Below, in pieces: positions 30,230 to 42,599 of a stretch of 64,000 nucleotides of DNA (the first letter of the stretch is position 1; every line of letters starts with the position of its first letter). The notes under the pieces were generated by a model. It was not told the origin of the DNA, ran no database searches, and worked only from the letters and a program-made list of their open reading frames with translations. The DNA lies in the NCBI RefSeq assembly GCF_027595985.1, contig NC_073304.1, forward strand, positions 143,315,969 through 143,379,968, given 5' to 3'. This DNA comes from Sorex araneus. Lineage: Eukaryota > Chordata > Mammalia > Eulipotyphla > Soricidae. The position numbers and the translations under genes were made by a program.

Positions 30230-33090
30230 CCCATCTAGAACAAGATATCTATCTATTATAAGTGGCCTGACAGTGGAGAAACTAGACTCTACTTTATCCA
30301 CTTAGTCAAAACTCACACCTTTAGTGATAACACACATTAACATAGGTGCCCTGTCAGGTACTGAATGGTGCCCAACATTTATTCAAAGGTATTATTATTT
30401 TTTTTATAGTCCCAGCGTCCTTTGCTTTAAAAAAAGCCATGAATCATTATACCATGACTACTTAGGGAATCGGTTCTCCAGCGGCTCAGTCTTCTTTCCA
30501 TTGATTCCCATGACGTGTGCTTCTGTGGGTGGAACAGGCCAGAATTTGGTTAAACCCTAGTTCATTTCTCTGGCTCCCCCAGGGACCTCAATATTGGGCC
30601 CTTCCTTTCTGAGCTGTGTCCATTCATCTTTCTTGTAGAGTCCTGTGTTTGTCCAACGGAGTAGCTCCATGTTTTTTTTTAAAGATTTAGAGTACAGATA
30701 GCAATGTAACTCTATTATGTTGGTTATTTTTGATGATATAATGGAAAATGGTTGATTCTTGTTAAAGGCCCCATGGTATTCTTGCCCCACTCTGCACAAT
30801 TTTAATCTCATAAGAAAACATTAGCACACATGAATGGAAAGACATTTGCAAGAAACCGACCAATACTCTGAAAGTTTCAGTGTCATGAAAGAAAAAAATG
30901 AGGTTCCTGTACATGTGAGGAGAGAAAGCATGAGTACTGGACAGGAAGACACTGGAGTCTCAGAGCAGAAAAGGGGATATTGTGGGACCAGAAGGGAAGC
31001 CAAGGCCAGGGAGATGGCTGGAGGGCTTGAGCACATACTTTGCCAATGGCAGCCCTGGTTTTGGTTCTGACACTGCAGGGTCCTTGGAGCATGGATTTAA
31101 AAAAAAATTGAAATGTAAACAAAATGTGTAGTTAGGAGTATTGTTCCAGTACTAATTTCATGATTTTGATCAGCATATTCTGTTTAACTTTGGGTACTCT
31201 TGGTGAAAGGCATTTGGAAACTAAAAATTATTTTTTGCAGCATTCTGAAAGTCTGAGGTAGTCTCAAAATATCAAGTTAAAAAAATAATTTAAAAAGAGT
31301 CCTTTGAATAGGGAGTTTCTGGATACAGATAGATGCTTTCACAACTATCATCAAACCCAAATATGTAAAGTCAGAAAATTGCTTCCAAATTTCATAATAT
31401 AGAATTATTCAGATCATATTCTTTCTACCTTGAGGGGATAGTTGAAATATTCAAAAAAAAAGTCATTTCCCTGTGTGAATGTAAGAATAAGCTGGAAGAG
31501 AGTCAAATTAAATTGAGTTGTGTGAGGAACAACTTGGTCCAACTGACAACTTGTCGTGGAAGGTCGGCTTGTCAAGCCAGACCCTGACGAGGTATCAGAG
31601 TATTGAACCTAGTGGGGGTTTCTTCAGAGAAAATATTCTACATCCCAGAAGGCAATGTAGACAATGGTGGATACAACCTGCTTACAAGGTTTAGGTGCTG
31701 GGAGGATTAATTTTTCTCTCTTTCCCCTTATTTTACCATTGCTATATTTATCACTGTTGCATTATTGGGAAACACATTTACGTGGTATTTTGAAGGATCG
31801 CATTCTTGGTACTTGCACACAAAAAGTGCCTTTTATTTGAGAAACTTCTCTTCCTTTCACAAAGTTTGTTCAAAGCTTTTGGAAGAGTGAACCTCCACCC
31901 CCACCCCCACCCTACACACACATAACTCCTGCTTTAACAAATTCTTCCAGGAGAGCCTAGTCCTTGGGTTCAAGATCAACTAATAAGGTGTGGAGTTTTT
32001 ATTTGTTTGTTTTAGTGAAGCAAGATAGTTTTTATTAAATAAAATTTACTTAGATGTGAGGTGGGAGAAGAAAAGGAATATGTGTTCAAGAGAGAATACA
32101 AGCTTGAAAGAACAAGCAAGCAAGCAAAGAAAGACACAGAAATAAGCAAGTGCGATACATGTTCAGGGGAGAACAGAACTTGAAGAGCAAGTCTCAACTG
32201 GTGTACAGGCCACATGTAAAAAAATAACTTGGATAACAACTGGATGGGAGTTGATTCGCCTGCAGGGACTCTGGTGATGCAATTCAGGACTCTCAGGATG
32301 ATGATGATTGGCAATGCGGGTAAAAGCAACAGGCGCTAGGCTTCTGTAGCCTGCATGAGTGGGCTGGCAGCAGAGTACTCAATACACAATAAACGTAAAG
32401 AAATTCTAGGAAAGGGGCACACAGGAAGGAGAGCTTCCTGAATTTTGGGAGAGATATAAACATTTTCTGAACCAAGGGAGAAAGTGCTGGAGGAAAGGCT
32501 AGAAGCATGAGAGCACCCAAACAGAGGGGACACTCAGGCTACGATGCAGAACTCCATGTTCTCGTGCATGGATAAAAAGGTTCAACTTTCAAAAGTAAAG
32601 GGAAAAAAATATAGATGATTTTATGAATGTATGAAATTTACCTGAAATAAATGTAGAACCCAATCAGGACTAGGGAAAAAGCCCAAGACCAGAAAACTGA
32701 GTGTAGCTGACAGAAATGGTCTGATCTTCATTGAGAGGAACTTACCCTAGAGCTTATGCAAAGGCTACGTTTCATGGTCACAGCATAGAATGCCCCCTCT
32801 CCCCCGTGTTTCTGGGAAGGTCTCTGCTAGGTCCATTCTACATCCAGGAAGTAGGAAGGAATATTTGAAGTAATTGCTCCATCATCACCAAAGTAAGTTT
32901 GACTTAAATGTTGATTACTCAGTGACAGATCAGTGACTTATTATTTTTAAAACTTTTAAAAATATTGGTACTTTTAATATTTAAACTTTAAAAAATATTT
33001 AAACTTTTAAAATTTAATTTAAAAATATTTTAATATTTAAACTTTGAAAAATATTAAAGGGATTTACAATCCCTTTAATGATGTTTTCCC
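30230..33090. other. Mostly unassigned AT-rich intergenic sequence
   Basis: A degraded SINE-like patch may lie at 31000-31090 (ggccagggagatggctgg). A low-complexity AT tract of ttaaa/atattt units spans 32938-33060 and ends in a perfect hairpin. I see no host exon. Confidence 0.35.
33053..33079. repeat. Perfect 12-bp inverted repeat, 3-nt loop
   Basis: attaaagggatt, tac, aatccctttaat. It sits at the edge of the AT tract and of an L1-type tail module. Confidence 0.9.
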
Positions 33091-33210
33091 ACACACATAA
33101 TTCCAAACTCACACGCATCACCATGTACTCATTTCCCTTCCCCAAGGTCCCCAACGCCCTTCCCATTCACCCTATACCCCACCAATCAGTTCCTTTTTTG
33201 TGTTGCCTTT
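33080..33210 (-). mobile_element. L1-type 3' terminal module, degraded
   Basis: A C-rich stretch with accccaccaatcag and ttccccaaggtcccca, in the order of the reversed L1 tail module. Confidence 0.35.
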
Positions 33211-33672
33211 GGCCCTTTGTTTCTACTTTGTTGTGAATCTTCAAGTTGCACATATGAGAAAGATTATTCTGTAGACATATCAGAGACTTCAAGCCAGTAG
33301 TGGCATAACTAGGAACTACACTGATGGCAATGACTATCTGTCAAACCATCATGGCAGGTAGGCACTCAGCGCCATTTGGGTCATGAGCTGGATTTTCAGT
33401 GTGTTCTTTGTCTCTCAAGAATGCAGACTATGACAGAAGATGGTCCAGGACAGGACTCAGGGTGCAGTACTTAAAAGATTACTCCTGGTCTGATGCTTGG
33501 GGGAAGAAGGTAGTCAGCATGACTGGGGGCTCCTTGGGAAGCAAAAGGAGAGTGAAACATCACATCAGGCTTCCACGAATGAAGGAGTCCAAGAAGGCCA
33601 AAGGGGCCTTGCTTGGTGTTTAGTAATCTGGGTCCAGTTTCTGATCTTGGAGGAGGAAGAAAAGAATGTTAC

Positions 33673-33837
33673 TGGGGCTGGAGCAATAGCACAGCGGGTA
33701 GGGCGTTTGCCTTGCACGCGGCCGATCCGGGTTCGATTCCCAGCATCCCATATGGTCCCCTGAGCACCGCCAGGGGTAATTCCTGAGTGCAGAGCCAGGA
33801 GTGACCCCTGTGCATCGCCAGGTGTGACCCCCCCAAA
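33673..33837 (+). mobile_element. SOR SINE
   Basis: Near-consensus copy. aaagaatgttac is at 33661-33672 and 33838-33849. Confidence 0.95.
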
Positions 33838-33982
33838 AAAGAATGTTACCCACAAAAAGAAAGGATGAGAAAGGAATTTCCTTACTTTTTTTTTTATAGC
33901 CCTAAGTTTTATTTTTGGAGGGTATGTCAAATTGTGTAGGGAGCATTCCAGACAGTTTGAAATAATTAAGGAACAATTACCA

Positions 33983-34140
33983 GGACCAGGGAGATGGCCC
34001 AAAAGGATGAAGCACATGCTCTGCATGCTGGCTGCTGGGGTTCAATTCCCAGCACCACATGGTTCTCTGAGCACTACCAGGAGTGATCCCCAAACACCAA
34101 GTCAGGAGTAATCCATAAGCACCACTAGAAACCAAACAAA
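33983..34140 (+). mobile_element. SOR-type SINE, old copy
   Basis: ccagggagatggcccaaaag head, ggttcaattcccagcacca, and gagcactaccaggagtgatc. Confidence 0.75.
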
Positions 34141-34188
34141 ATCAAACCAAATCCAAAGTAAAAAAAAAAAAGTTTCTGAAAGCAGACT

Positions 34189-34328
34189 GGGGAGCTGGAG
34201 AGATAGCCCCGTAGGGTGTGCGTGCTTCCCATTCAGGAGGTGCACGTTCTATCCCAACAATACATGATCTCATCAGCCAGGAGTAGCCCCTGAACACCGC
34301 CATGAATGGTCCCAGAACAAAACGAAAA
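34189..34328 (+). mobile_element. SOR-type SINE, old copy
   Basis: gagctggagagatagccc head with a degraded B box, then gccaggagtagcccctgaac and an A-rich end. Confidence 0.65.
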
Positions 34329-34344
34329 AGGAATCAATAGTTAT

Positions 34345-34516
34345 TTTTTTTTCTTTTTGGATCACACCCGGCAATGCACAGGGGTCATTCCTGGCTCATG
34401 CACTCAGGAATTACCCCTGGCGGTGCTCAGGGGACCATATGGGATGCTGGGATTCGAACCCGGGTCAGCAACGTGCAAGGCAAACGCCCTACCCGCTGTG
34501 CTATCACTCCAGCCCC
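34345..34516 (-). mobile_element. SOR SINE
   Basis: Full reversed copy. tcaatagt.atttttt flanks both sides. Confidence 0.93.
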
Positions 34517-34699
34517 TCAATAGTCATTTTTTTTTAAAAAAATGATAAGGTATTTTTTTAAATGAGTTGTCTGGAGTTGTATAACAGGAGAGAATTTTCA
34601 TTTACATTGAATCATCTGAAAATGTTTGAGAATTTTGTCTCAAATAAGTGCTTTCATTTTTTTTTTTTTTACTTAACTATATGTTTAAAAAGCCAAATC

Positions 34700-34875
34700 T
34701 GGGGTCTGGAGCAATAGCACAGCAGGTAGGGAGTTTGCCTTGCACGTTGCTGACCCGGGTTTGATTCCCAGCATCCCATATGGTCCTCTGAGCACTTCCA
34801 GGAGTAATTCCTGAGTGCAAAGCCAGGAGTAAGCCCTGTGCATTGCCGGGTGTGACCCAAAAAGCAAAAGCAAAA
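34700..34875 (+). mobile_element. SOR SINE
   Basis: Near full copy (ggtctggagcaatagcacag, ggtttgattcc) with a (gcaaaa)n tail. Confidence 0.92.
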
Positions 34876-35148
34876 GTCAAACCTCTGGTTATCATTGTTG
34901 AAGCTATTAATGTTGAAGTTACTTGCATGTAGAAATACATAGTCAAGCAGTATGGTAGAAACGAAATGGAAAGCTGAAACCTCCTTGTCTGACTCCTCAG
35001 AGTTACTGTATTCAACCATGGCTACTTTTAGCAGTGGTGGCATTCACAATACATTTGAATTGCTCGTTTGCAAATCCAAAAATGCAAAAAGAACATATAT
35101 ATTAAAGCGAATTCAGTAAATACCTTGGAATTTGGCACAAGGTGATGT

Positions 35149-35308
35149 CTGAGAATGGAGAGATAGGACAACAGGTAAGGTGTTTGCTTTGCATGCAGCT
35201 GACCCAAGTTTCTATCTCCAGAGCTGCATATGGTCTGAGTCTCACCAGGACTAATCCTTGAGCACAGAGTAAGACCTGAGCACAGCCAGTGATGGCTCAA
35301 AATCAAAC
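35149..35308 (+). mobile_element. SOR-type SINE, diverged
   Basis: gaatggagagataggacaac head, tttgctttgcatgcagctga, and gagcacagag and gagcacagcc repeats. Confidence 0.7.
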
Positions 35309-35449
35309 GAAAAGTAATATGGCATATTAAGTTATGTCACGCAGAGAAATTTACCTTTTTTAGTTTTTAAAAATTGACCTTTTAGAAATAAATTTTACTG
35401 GGATTTTCAGTGGAGAGGTAAAAAACATTGATAGTATTTTGATACTAAT

Positions 35450-36540
35450 TTTGATTTTATTGTTGATATAAAAAATGTAGAAGTGCACTTTCAGTGCCTG
35501 AGAGCCAAAAGCAGCTTCTCTGACCGTTACTAGTCTACAATAAAATATTCATGTAAATTCTATTGGAATAACTTTCATGGCTTGTAAAATCTGAAGAACC
35601 TTTTAAATTGATGTGATGTTACAGTGTTTAAAGAAATAAATTTGCCAGTTTTATCAGAATCCATGAAGGTTCTATTGTGCCCTAAATGTGCATTCTATAA
35701 AGGCCAGAGGGGGCAGAATCAATCTCAGATGGAGACATTCCTGCTGGCTATAATGTCACCAGTTTATTATTATGGGATCATTATTAGTATTGCCTTCTCT
35801 TATTGTTCAATCAGCTGGTCAAACTCAACCAAAGTATGATCTCCCAACTTTCAGCATAAGTCATTAAAAGTAAAGGATCCTGTAAGCATGGATTGCTTTA
35901 TTTTGCACCCTTTCCATTTGACTGTGCTGGATTACTGCTGAACAAGAAACGTTCGATTCCATTTCTTCATTGGATTAATTAATTTAGCAGCTCTAATCTT
36001 GCAGTGTCCCCTGTGCATCAGCCTCTCTGACCGGGGTACCTGAGCCCCCTGAGAGCCTTGCACTCCAACCAAGGGGCTGGGGGCAGGAGACGCTGCACAA
36101 CCAAGTTCATAATTGCTTTATGGAACTGCATAGATCCAGGGTGCTTGGTATCCCTATTCCAGTTTACTTTGTTGTTTTCTCCTGCTCTTAATAGCATGTC
36201 TAGTTTTACGAAATGTTATGATGTTCACCAAAAAAGAGGCAGAAAAGGATAGGACATGGGAACAAACACTGCAACCCATCTCTTAAGCTCCACATGACCC
36301 TTCTTTCTGTCTCAGTGCAGTTTAATGCAGCCATGCTGACTTCAGACAGTCTCCCCTGAGGCGGAAAGCAGTTCTGTCTTGTCTTTCAAGACCATCCTTC
36401 CTGGGGAGGCCAGTCCCACGTGCTTCCATCCTGACTCACCCTCAGTTGACAAAGGCGTAGCTGCAGGGAGAGGAAATACGAAAGAGTAAGCAAGTGGACC
36501 CAGCTGCTCAGTATATTTAGGGACTCTTTCTTGCTTTCCT
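35450..36540. other. Repeat-poor block with homeodomain-type motifs
   Basis: No SINE or L1 was recognised. Around 35960-36000 it has ggattaattaatttagc and gctctaatc, TAAT-core homeodomain sites. It may be conserved non-coding DNA. This is inferred from composition and lack of repeats only. Confidence 0.3.
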
Positions 36541-36545
36541 TTTCC

Positions 36546-36661
36546 TCCTGGCTATGTGTTGGCTGAGCTCAGGGGCCCGTATCTGAAGCCAGGAATTAAA
36601 CCCAGGTCTGCTGTGTACATCGTAAACCCCCCCTCCTGCACTGTACTATATCTCAGGCCCA
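36546..36661 (-). mobile_element. SOR-type SINE fragment
   Basis: gctgagctcaggggcccgta, attaaacccaggtctg and actatatctcaggccc follow the reversed family order. Confidence 0.55.
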
Positions 36662-36956
36662 GGAACCCTTCCTGAAGTTTCCTCATTCCTAGGGGTAGAT
36701 TACATTTCAGTTGAATTTCTTCTATACCTAAACTCATTCTGAAACAGTCCAATTCTCTTTTCCAGACTGATGAGAGCTCTTGGGTATATGAGGCAAAAAT
36801 GTTCTTGAAGATGGTTCCATTCCTCCTTCATCTGAGGTATGATAGTTACACCCAGGTGTTTCTCTCCATGCCCACCACCCACCACATCCAAGCCATTAAG
36901 TCAGGACTTAGCCTAGACTCTATTTTTGTGTTTTAATCCTTTTTATTTTATAATAT

Positions 36957-37130
36957 TTTTGGCTTCTTGGGTTACACCTAGTGATGCTCAGGGGTTACTC
37001 TTGACTATATACTCAGTCAGGAATTACTGTTGGCAGTGCCTGGGCAACCATATGGGATGCAAGGGATGGAACCTGGGTCGGCCAGATGCAAGGCAAACAC
37101 CCTCCCCAATATACTATTGCTTTGGCTTCA
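36957..37130 (-). mobile_element. SOR SINE
   Basis: Reversed copy: gggttacacctagtgatgct, gaccatatgggatgc-like, gatggaacctgggtcggcc, and the A-box end. Confidence 0.88.
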
Positions 37131-37160
37131 GTCCTCTTTATTTTTAAAAACATATTCCCT

Positions 37161-37307
37161 CGGGGCTGGAGCACAGCGGGTAAGGCATTTGCCTTGCACT
37201 CGGCCGATCCGAGTTCGATCCCCAGCATCCCATATGGTCCCCTGAATACCGCCAGGAGTAATTCCTGAGTGCAGAGCCAGGTGTGACCCAAAAAAGCAAA
37301 ACAAACA
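37161..37307 (+). mobile_element. SOR SINE with internal deletions
   Basis: Starts ggggctggagcacagcggg (A-box part shortened) and lacks the gagccaggagtaacccc part. aaaaacatattccct flanks it at 37146-37160 and 37308-37322. Confidence 0.92.
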
Positions 37308-37322
37308 AAAACATATTCCCTC

Positions 37323-38990
37323 CCTATCCCCATTGTTGCTGTGGCTGTTGTTGCCAAGTGGGCTCACCCCACTCCTGGTTGTGGTGCTCACATGTGGAGC
37401 AGGTCTGCCTGGGGCAGTGCCCACACACTTGCTTCTGTGATCCCCCAGGCTGGCAATCCTTCAGCTTTAGCACTTGCACAAGTGCTTGCTGTAGTATACC
37501 TATCTGGCTGCAGTGCTCACCAGAGGTCCAGAGTCTTGTCCAGCGTGTTCACGTAACCTTTATTTGTGGTGTTCACTGGGGGTTGTGTGCTGTCATGGTG
37601 TACACTCGCATTCCTATGACCTGCAGCAAATAGTTTCACTCTTAAGGCCCCTGTTTCCTCATCCAAAAAATTGGGGGATGGGGGATGTAAAACAAAACAA
37701 TGAATTTTTTTCTGGCCCCAACAATCAACGTATATTGTGAGTCATTTTCCCCCATATATGTCTTGATGCTTTATTCCACAAATGCTTTGAAGACCACTGA
37801 GAAAGGCTCTCTGCCCTTGTTTGGGGTGGCATTCATTCACGCAGATTTCCAACTGATGATTTACTAGTATCCTTTTCACCAAGGCCCTTGAAGTTGTCAT
37901 CCAGATTCCCACAATCCTGAACATAGGCCACCCCAGTAGCAAGCAGTCGGCAGATCCGGCTGAGTCAGAATCTGCTTCAAAATCCTGTGTGATTGATTCC
38001 GTTGTACCCAGATCCAGGTCCTTTAGAGTCAAGAGTAAGTGTAAAATTCTCCGGCCCAGAGTCAAGGGGGCCCTGGGAGCTTCTCATTGCTCCCAAGACC
38101 TCTGGGGTTTTCTGGATGGGTTTGAGCAGGACTCTGTTCTCTCCCACATCTGTCAGTGGCAGAAGCCCTGGGCTCTGGAGTGCAGCTGCTGAAGGATTCA
38201 TCACCTGCTCGTGCCTCTCCTTCCCTCTTAGTCATACTCCTGCTGAAGCTCTGACACAAGCAGCATTTCATGCACATCCTATGGTCCTATGAGACTGATA
38301 CATTTGGGACTTAGAACTACTGTGGAGTGAGGTGGGCTGTAGGTATCCTGGCTTTATGTCTGTGCCCCAATGGCCCGAGGAAATGGCAGCTAGGGGAGAA
38401 GAGATTCCACTAGGAATTCAGGACCTGGAAATCTAAGGCAACTGTGACATGTTGTAGAAAACACACCGGTTATGTAATTCTCAGTGTCCAGTATACTGGT
38501 TAATTTGGCAGCCTTAACACAGTATCCCACAGGTGTGTACAGGGAAATGGAGGACAGCAAAGACAAGAGAAATACATTTTGCACAATTTTAGAAGCTGAA
38601 AACTTCAGATTAAGTTATTGGCAGGAAAATTTCTTCTGAGGTCTTCTTGGTCTGCTGAGGCTTCCTGCATCTCTGCACAATCTTCCTGTGACCTTGTCTG
38701 TGACTCTAGCCTCCAGTGGACACTGTCTTGTACCGGACATCATGCTCTGTCTGATGCAGGCACTCCTGGTCTGAAACCTGCATCTGGAGCCCTATCACCT
38801 GTGTCCCCATGCCGGGGCTCGTTGCATTGTGATCTGTTGCTGGGTCACTGTCAGTCACTCAGTTTTCCTCAGTCTGTAGCTATGACCATTGGTGGGTGAG
38901 ACCCTCGGCTGTCCTGCCATCCACTGGGCACAGATGAAGAGAGAAGGAATGGACTTCTTGAGCTGGGGGTAAGGTTCCTTATCTTTCTTA
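37323..38990. other. No gene recognised; repeat-poor
   Basis: Moderate-GC unique sequence. Several short ORFs on both strands lack family motifs or paired splice sites. Nothing else is supported. Confidence 0.3.
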
Positions 38991-39005
38991 AAATGATCAA
39001 TTTGA

Positions 39006-39178
39006 GGTGCTGGAGTCATAGCACAGTGGGGAGGGCGTTTGCCTTGCACGCAGCCCACCAGGTTTCAATCCCCAGAATCCCATATAGTCCCCCAAGCACC
39101 ACCAGGAGTAATTCCTGAGTGCATGAGCCAGGAGTAACCCCTGAGCATCTCTGGGTGTGACCCCAAAAGCAAAAAAAG
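39006..39178 (+). mobile_element. SOR SINE
   Basis: Good copy (gtgctggagtcatagcacag) with tgatcaatttga at 38994-39005 and again from about 39179. Confidence 0.92.
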
Positions 39179-39189
39179 TGATCAATTTG

Positions 39190-39860
39190 ATTAATTAGCT
39201 CACCTGGGGCTTAACCCCACCCCCTCCCCTTCCACTGCACAACACCCAGTCCAGGATGAAAACAGAAAAGAGAACTCAGAGGTCTGTGTCCCTGGGATCC
39301 CCCAGAAGGTGACTCTGAATGAATAATTAATAAGGATCCGAGGAAAGACCAGCATGCAGACAAAGGCAGTGAAGAAAAAGGAACTGACCCAAGGCATATG
39401 GATGCTCAACTTCCACTGGACAGACGGGCTCTGCCCATGGATCTCTGAGGGCAGTGCTGTGGAGCCTGCTCGAAATCTGCGGGAAGCAGCGGGCTGAATG
39501 AGCAGCCAGGCTGGGCCCTGCATCTCACTGCCCCTCACGGGTGCTGGCTGCCAGCGCTGGTGGGAAGGACCACCAGACTGTGGTCTGCAACGAACATATT
39601 CTATATCCAAAACACCAAAACAACCGGGCCGGATTTAGGGCCACATCCTTTCCTGCATGCAGGGATGGGCTATGTGAGGGGGGGCGAAGACCTGCCTTTC
39701 TAGGTTAGGGGTGAGCCTCCTGGCCAAGGATGGTTCCAATTTCAGGCACAAAGTTCAGAATCCATTGCTCAGGCAGGTAACTCCCCACTTCAACTTGAAT
39801 TTATGTGGAGGCAATTTTTTTACACTGCCCTCTTTAGATCTTAGGAAACAAGGAATGTGG
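39190..39860. other. No gene recognised
   Basis: Unique moderate-GC sequence. A minus-strand frame of 136 codons (39610..39200) has no recognised domain and is not supported. Confidence 0.3.
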
Positions 39861-39862
39861 TA

Positions 39863-40028
39863 CCTGGGGCTGAAGAGACAGTACAAGGTCAAGGCACTGC
39901 TTCTCACACCTTGGTGGTATCCTCAGCACCACCCTTCAGCAACGCTGAGAATGGTCCCCAAGCAGAATCAGGACTAAGGTCTGAGTACTGTTGTATGTGG
40001 CCCCAAATAAAATAAAATAAAAACCAAA
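39863..40028 (+). mobile_element. SOR-type SINE, diverged
   Basis: cctggggctgaagagacagt head, cctcagcaccaccc, gtggccccaaat, and an aaaataaaa tail. Confidence 0.7.
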
Positions 40029-40039
40029 AAGAAGCAACA

Positions 40040-40190
40040 TTGGGGTGGAGGAGGTGGAGTGTTTGTCATGCACGTGATCAATGTGCACTTGAACCCTGGC
40101 ATAACATACGGTCCCTTGATTACTGAGTGCAGACCTAAGTGCAGAGCCAAGAGTAATTCCTGCACATTGCTGCATTGTGACACAGAAATA
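40040..40190 (+). mobile_element. SOR-type SINE, diverged
   Basis: tggggtggaggaggtggagt head, cagagccaagagtaattcct, and cattgtgacac end. It lies directly after the previous copy. Confidence 0.65.
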
Positions 40191-40278
40191 TAGAAACAAA
40201 AAGAAACACAGACCGGTATGGAAGTAAGTATTTCTTTTAGAAATTTCTTAGAAATATTTAGAAGTAAAACTATTTTTA

Positions 40279-40400
40279 GGGGCTAGAGAGATAGTAAGAA
40301 CTGTTAAGGCACTTGTCCTGCATCAGCCTAGGAGTGACCCCTGAGCACTGAGCCTGGAGTAGCCACTGAGCACTGCCAGGTATGACCCAAAAATGGAAAA
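40279..40400 (+). mobile_element. SOR-type SINE, internally deleted
   Basis: ggggctagagagatagtaag head joined to gagcactgagcctggagtag and tatgacccaaaaa. The B-box part is missing. Confidence 0.7.
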
Positions 40401-41350
40401 AAATTTTCTTGTAAATCCCTGAGGCTAGAGAGCCCAGCACTACAGCCCAAAGAACACAAGAATTTATCACTCTTTCTACCTCACATCAGGTAAAAGGGAC
40501 TCATTTATTTAAACATAAGCCCAATTGGCAACTGACAATCTAGTTTTCATGCATCTTAGTTGTCCTGAGGAGACAGAAGAGTCGCCTATATCACCAAAAC
40601 AAAGGCAGCAATAGCAGAGGGCCCAGAGTGAGGACAGGCTAGATCCTCTGGGGGGTCCTCAGTGTGGGGCCCTCAGTTCCTGAGAGCATATGCTGGACCA
40701 GGCTGGCCATCTGACAGCCATGGAGAGAGCTGGAGTGCCAGCTTCATGGCAGAAGTCAGGGGGCTGCTACTGCCCTGAGTGGGGGGCTGGAATCCAGCAC
40801 AAGCTCAACAGGGATCATGCTAATTGTTGGGGCATGCCAGCACATGCTGGAGTGCTCTTATGGGGCTAGGAGCACAGTGGGTCTCTGAGGAAAGGAGGCC
40901 CCTTGCTCTCCCATGAAAATGAGAAGGAATCCTTGTCCTCCCCAAACTGTCCCTACAACACCCTAGTGAATCACACCTACACGCCAAGCACAGGCCCTTA
41001 AAGTCTAGGATGCAACTTCTTTCGTCAAAGGAATGCTTAGACTTGAAGGCCAGGGAGGAGGTTGGAGAAGTGTGGCAGGACAGAAGATGGCATCGAAATC
41101 AGAATGAGCCTTGGGCCAGGGCTGTGGCTTCCTTTGTACCATTTGCTGACAAAGGACAAAATGCCCCAGGTGAAAACAAGCTGCAAAGGGAAGGGGTGTG
41201 TGTGTGTGGGGGGGGGATCTAACAAGTAAGACCTTCAATGGATGTCTGTGAGTATTCGGTGAACAAGTCAGGTGATGGAAGTCCAAGTCTTGATTTTGAT
41301 GGAGTTGCCATGGATGTGGGCATTAGTGACCTGAGAGGAGGGAACAAAAG
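40401..41350. other. No gene recognised
   Basis: Unique sequence with short chance ORFs. A short tgtgtgtgtgggggggg run is at 41198-41217. Confidence 0.3.
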
Positions 41351-41353
41351 AAT

Positions 41354-41452
41354 TAGAGAGCCAGGAGATGTGGTTCAGTGGTTAAAAATACATGCCCTGC
41401 CTGCAGGAGACCTATCCCCTACATCAGAAAATTATGAAAACAAAACAAAAAC
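41354..41452 (+). mobile_element. Possible tRNA-derived SINE fragment
   Basis: gagccaggagatgtggttcag and catgccctgcctgcaggaga with an A-rich tail resemble a degraded SINE head. Weak. Confidence 0.4.
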
Positions 41453-41585
41453 AGAAAGGAGTTAGACTGAAAGAATACCCTAGCCTCTTCCATCATATTC
41501 CAGGCACATGATGCAAAGACTGATAATTTTAATTCTTCCCAAAGGAAGTTCTATCAATGCGCTCTTATTTCTCCCAAATAAGAGG

Positions 41586-42556
41586 AACAGAGAGAGAGAG
41601 AGGGAGGGAGGGAGAGAGAGACATGGAGGAAGAGGGAGAGAGGGGGGGAGGGGGGAGAGAGAGGAGAGACGGAGAGGGAGAAGGGGAGAGAAGGAGAGAG
41701 GGAGAGGGAGAGGGAGAGGGAGAGGGGGAGAGGGAGAGAGGGAGAGGGAGAAGGGGAGAGAAGGAGAGAGGGAGAGGGAGAGGGAGAGGGAGAGGGGGAG
41801 AGGGAGAGAGGGAGAGAGGGAGAGGAAGAGAGAGGAGAGAGGGAGAGAGGGAGAGGGAAAGGGAGAGGGAGAGGGAAAGGGAGAGAGGGAGAGGGAAAGG
41901 GAGAGAGGGAGAGGGAAAGGGAGAGAGGGACAGGGGGAGAAGGGGAGAGGGAGACAGGGAGAGAGGGTTAGGGGGAGAGGGAGAGAGGGTGAGAGGAAGG
42001 GAGGGAGAGGGGAGAGAGAGGGGGAGAGAGAGGAGAGAGAGAGGGAGAGGGAGAGAAAGGGAGAGGGAGAGTTGGAGAGATGGAGAGAGGGAGAGTGGGA
42101 GAGGGGGAGAGGGGGAGAGGGAGAGAAAGGGAGAGGGAGAGATGGAGAGAGGGAGAGAGGGGGAAGGGGGAGAGAGGGAGGGAGAGTGGGAAAGGGGGAG
42201 AGGGGGAGGGTGAGGGAGAGAGGGGGAGAGGGTGAGGGAGAGAGGGTGAGAGGGAGAGGGGAGAGGGAGAGAGGGTGAGGGAGAGAGAGGGAGAGACAGA
42301 GAGGGGGAGAGAGAGAGGAGAGAGAGGGAGAAAGCGGGAAAGAGGGAGAGAGGGAGAGAGGGGAGGGGGAGGGAGGGAGAGAGAGGGAGAGAGGGGGAGG
42401 GAGAGAGAGGGAGAGAGGGGGAGGGAGAGAGAGGGAGAGGGAGAGATGGAGAGAGGGAGAGGAGGAGAGGGAGAGAGGGGAGAGGGGAAAGGTGGAGAGG
42501 GGGAGGGAGAGTGCGAGAGGGGGAGGGGGAGAGGGAGAGGGAGAGAGGGAGAGGTC
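41586..42556. repeat. 970-bp GA-rich purine tract
   Basis: Nearly pure purine on the plus strand: gggaga, gagaga and gggagg units with only occasional t or c. It includes a near-perfect duplication around 41650-41720 and 41730-41800. Long ORFs on both strands here are composition artefacts. Confidence 0.97.
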
Positions 42557-42599
42557 TCCACCAGGCTTGGCTCAGCCCTGGGTTAAAGGAAAGCTCATG

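Noticed and set aside
39200-39610. 136-codon minus-strand ORF
   Set aside because: No domain, no splice context, codons unlike a known family; typical chance ORF.
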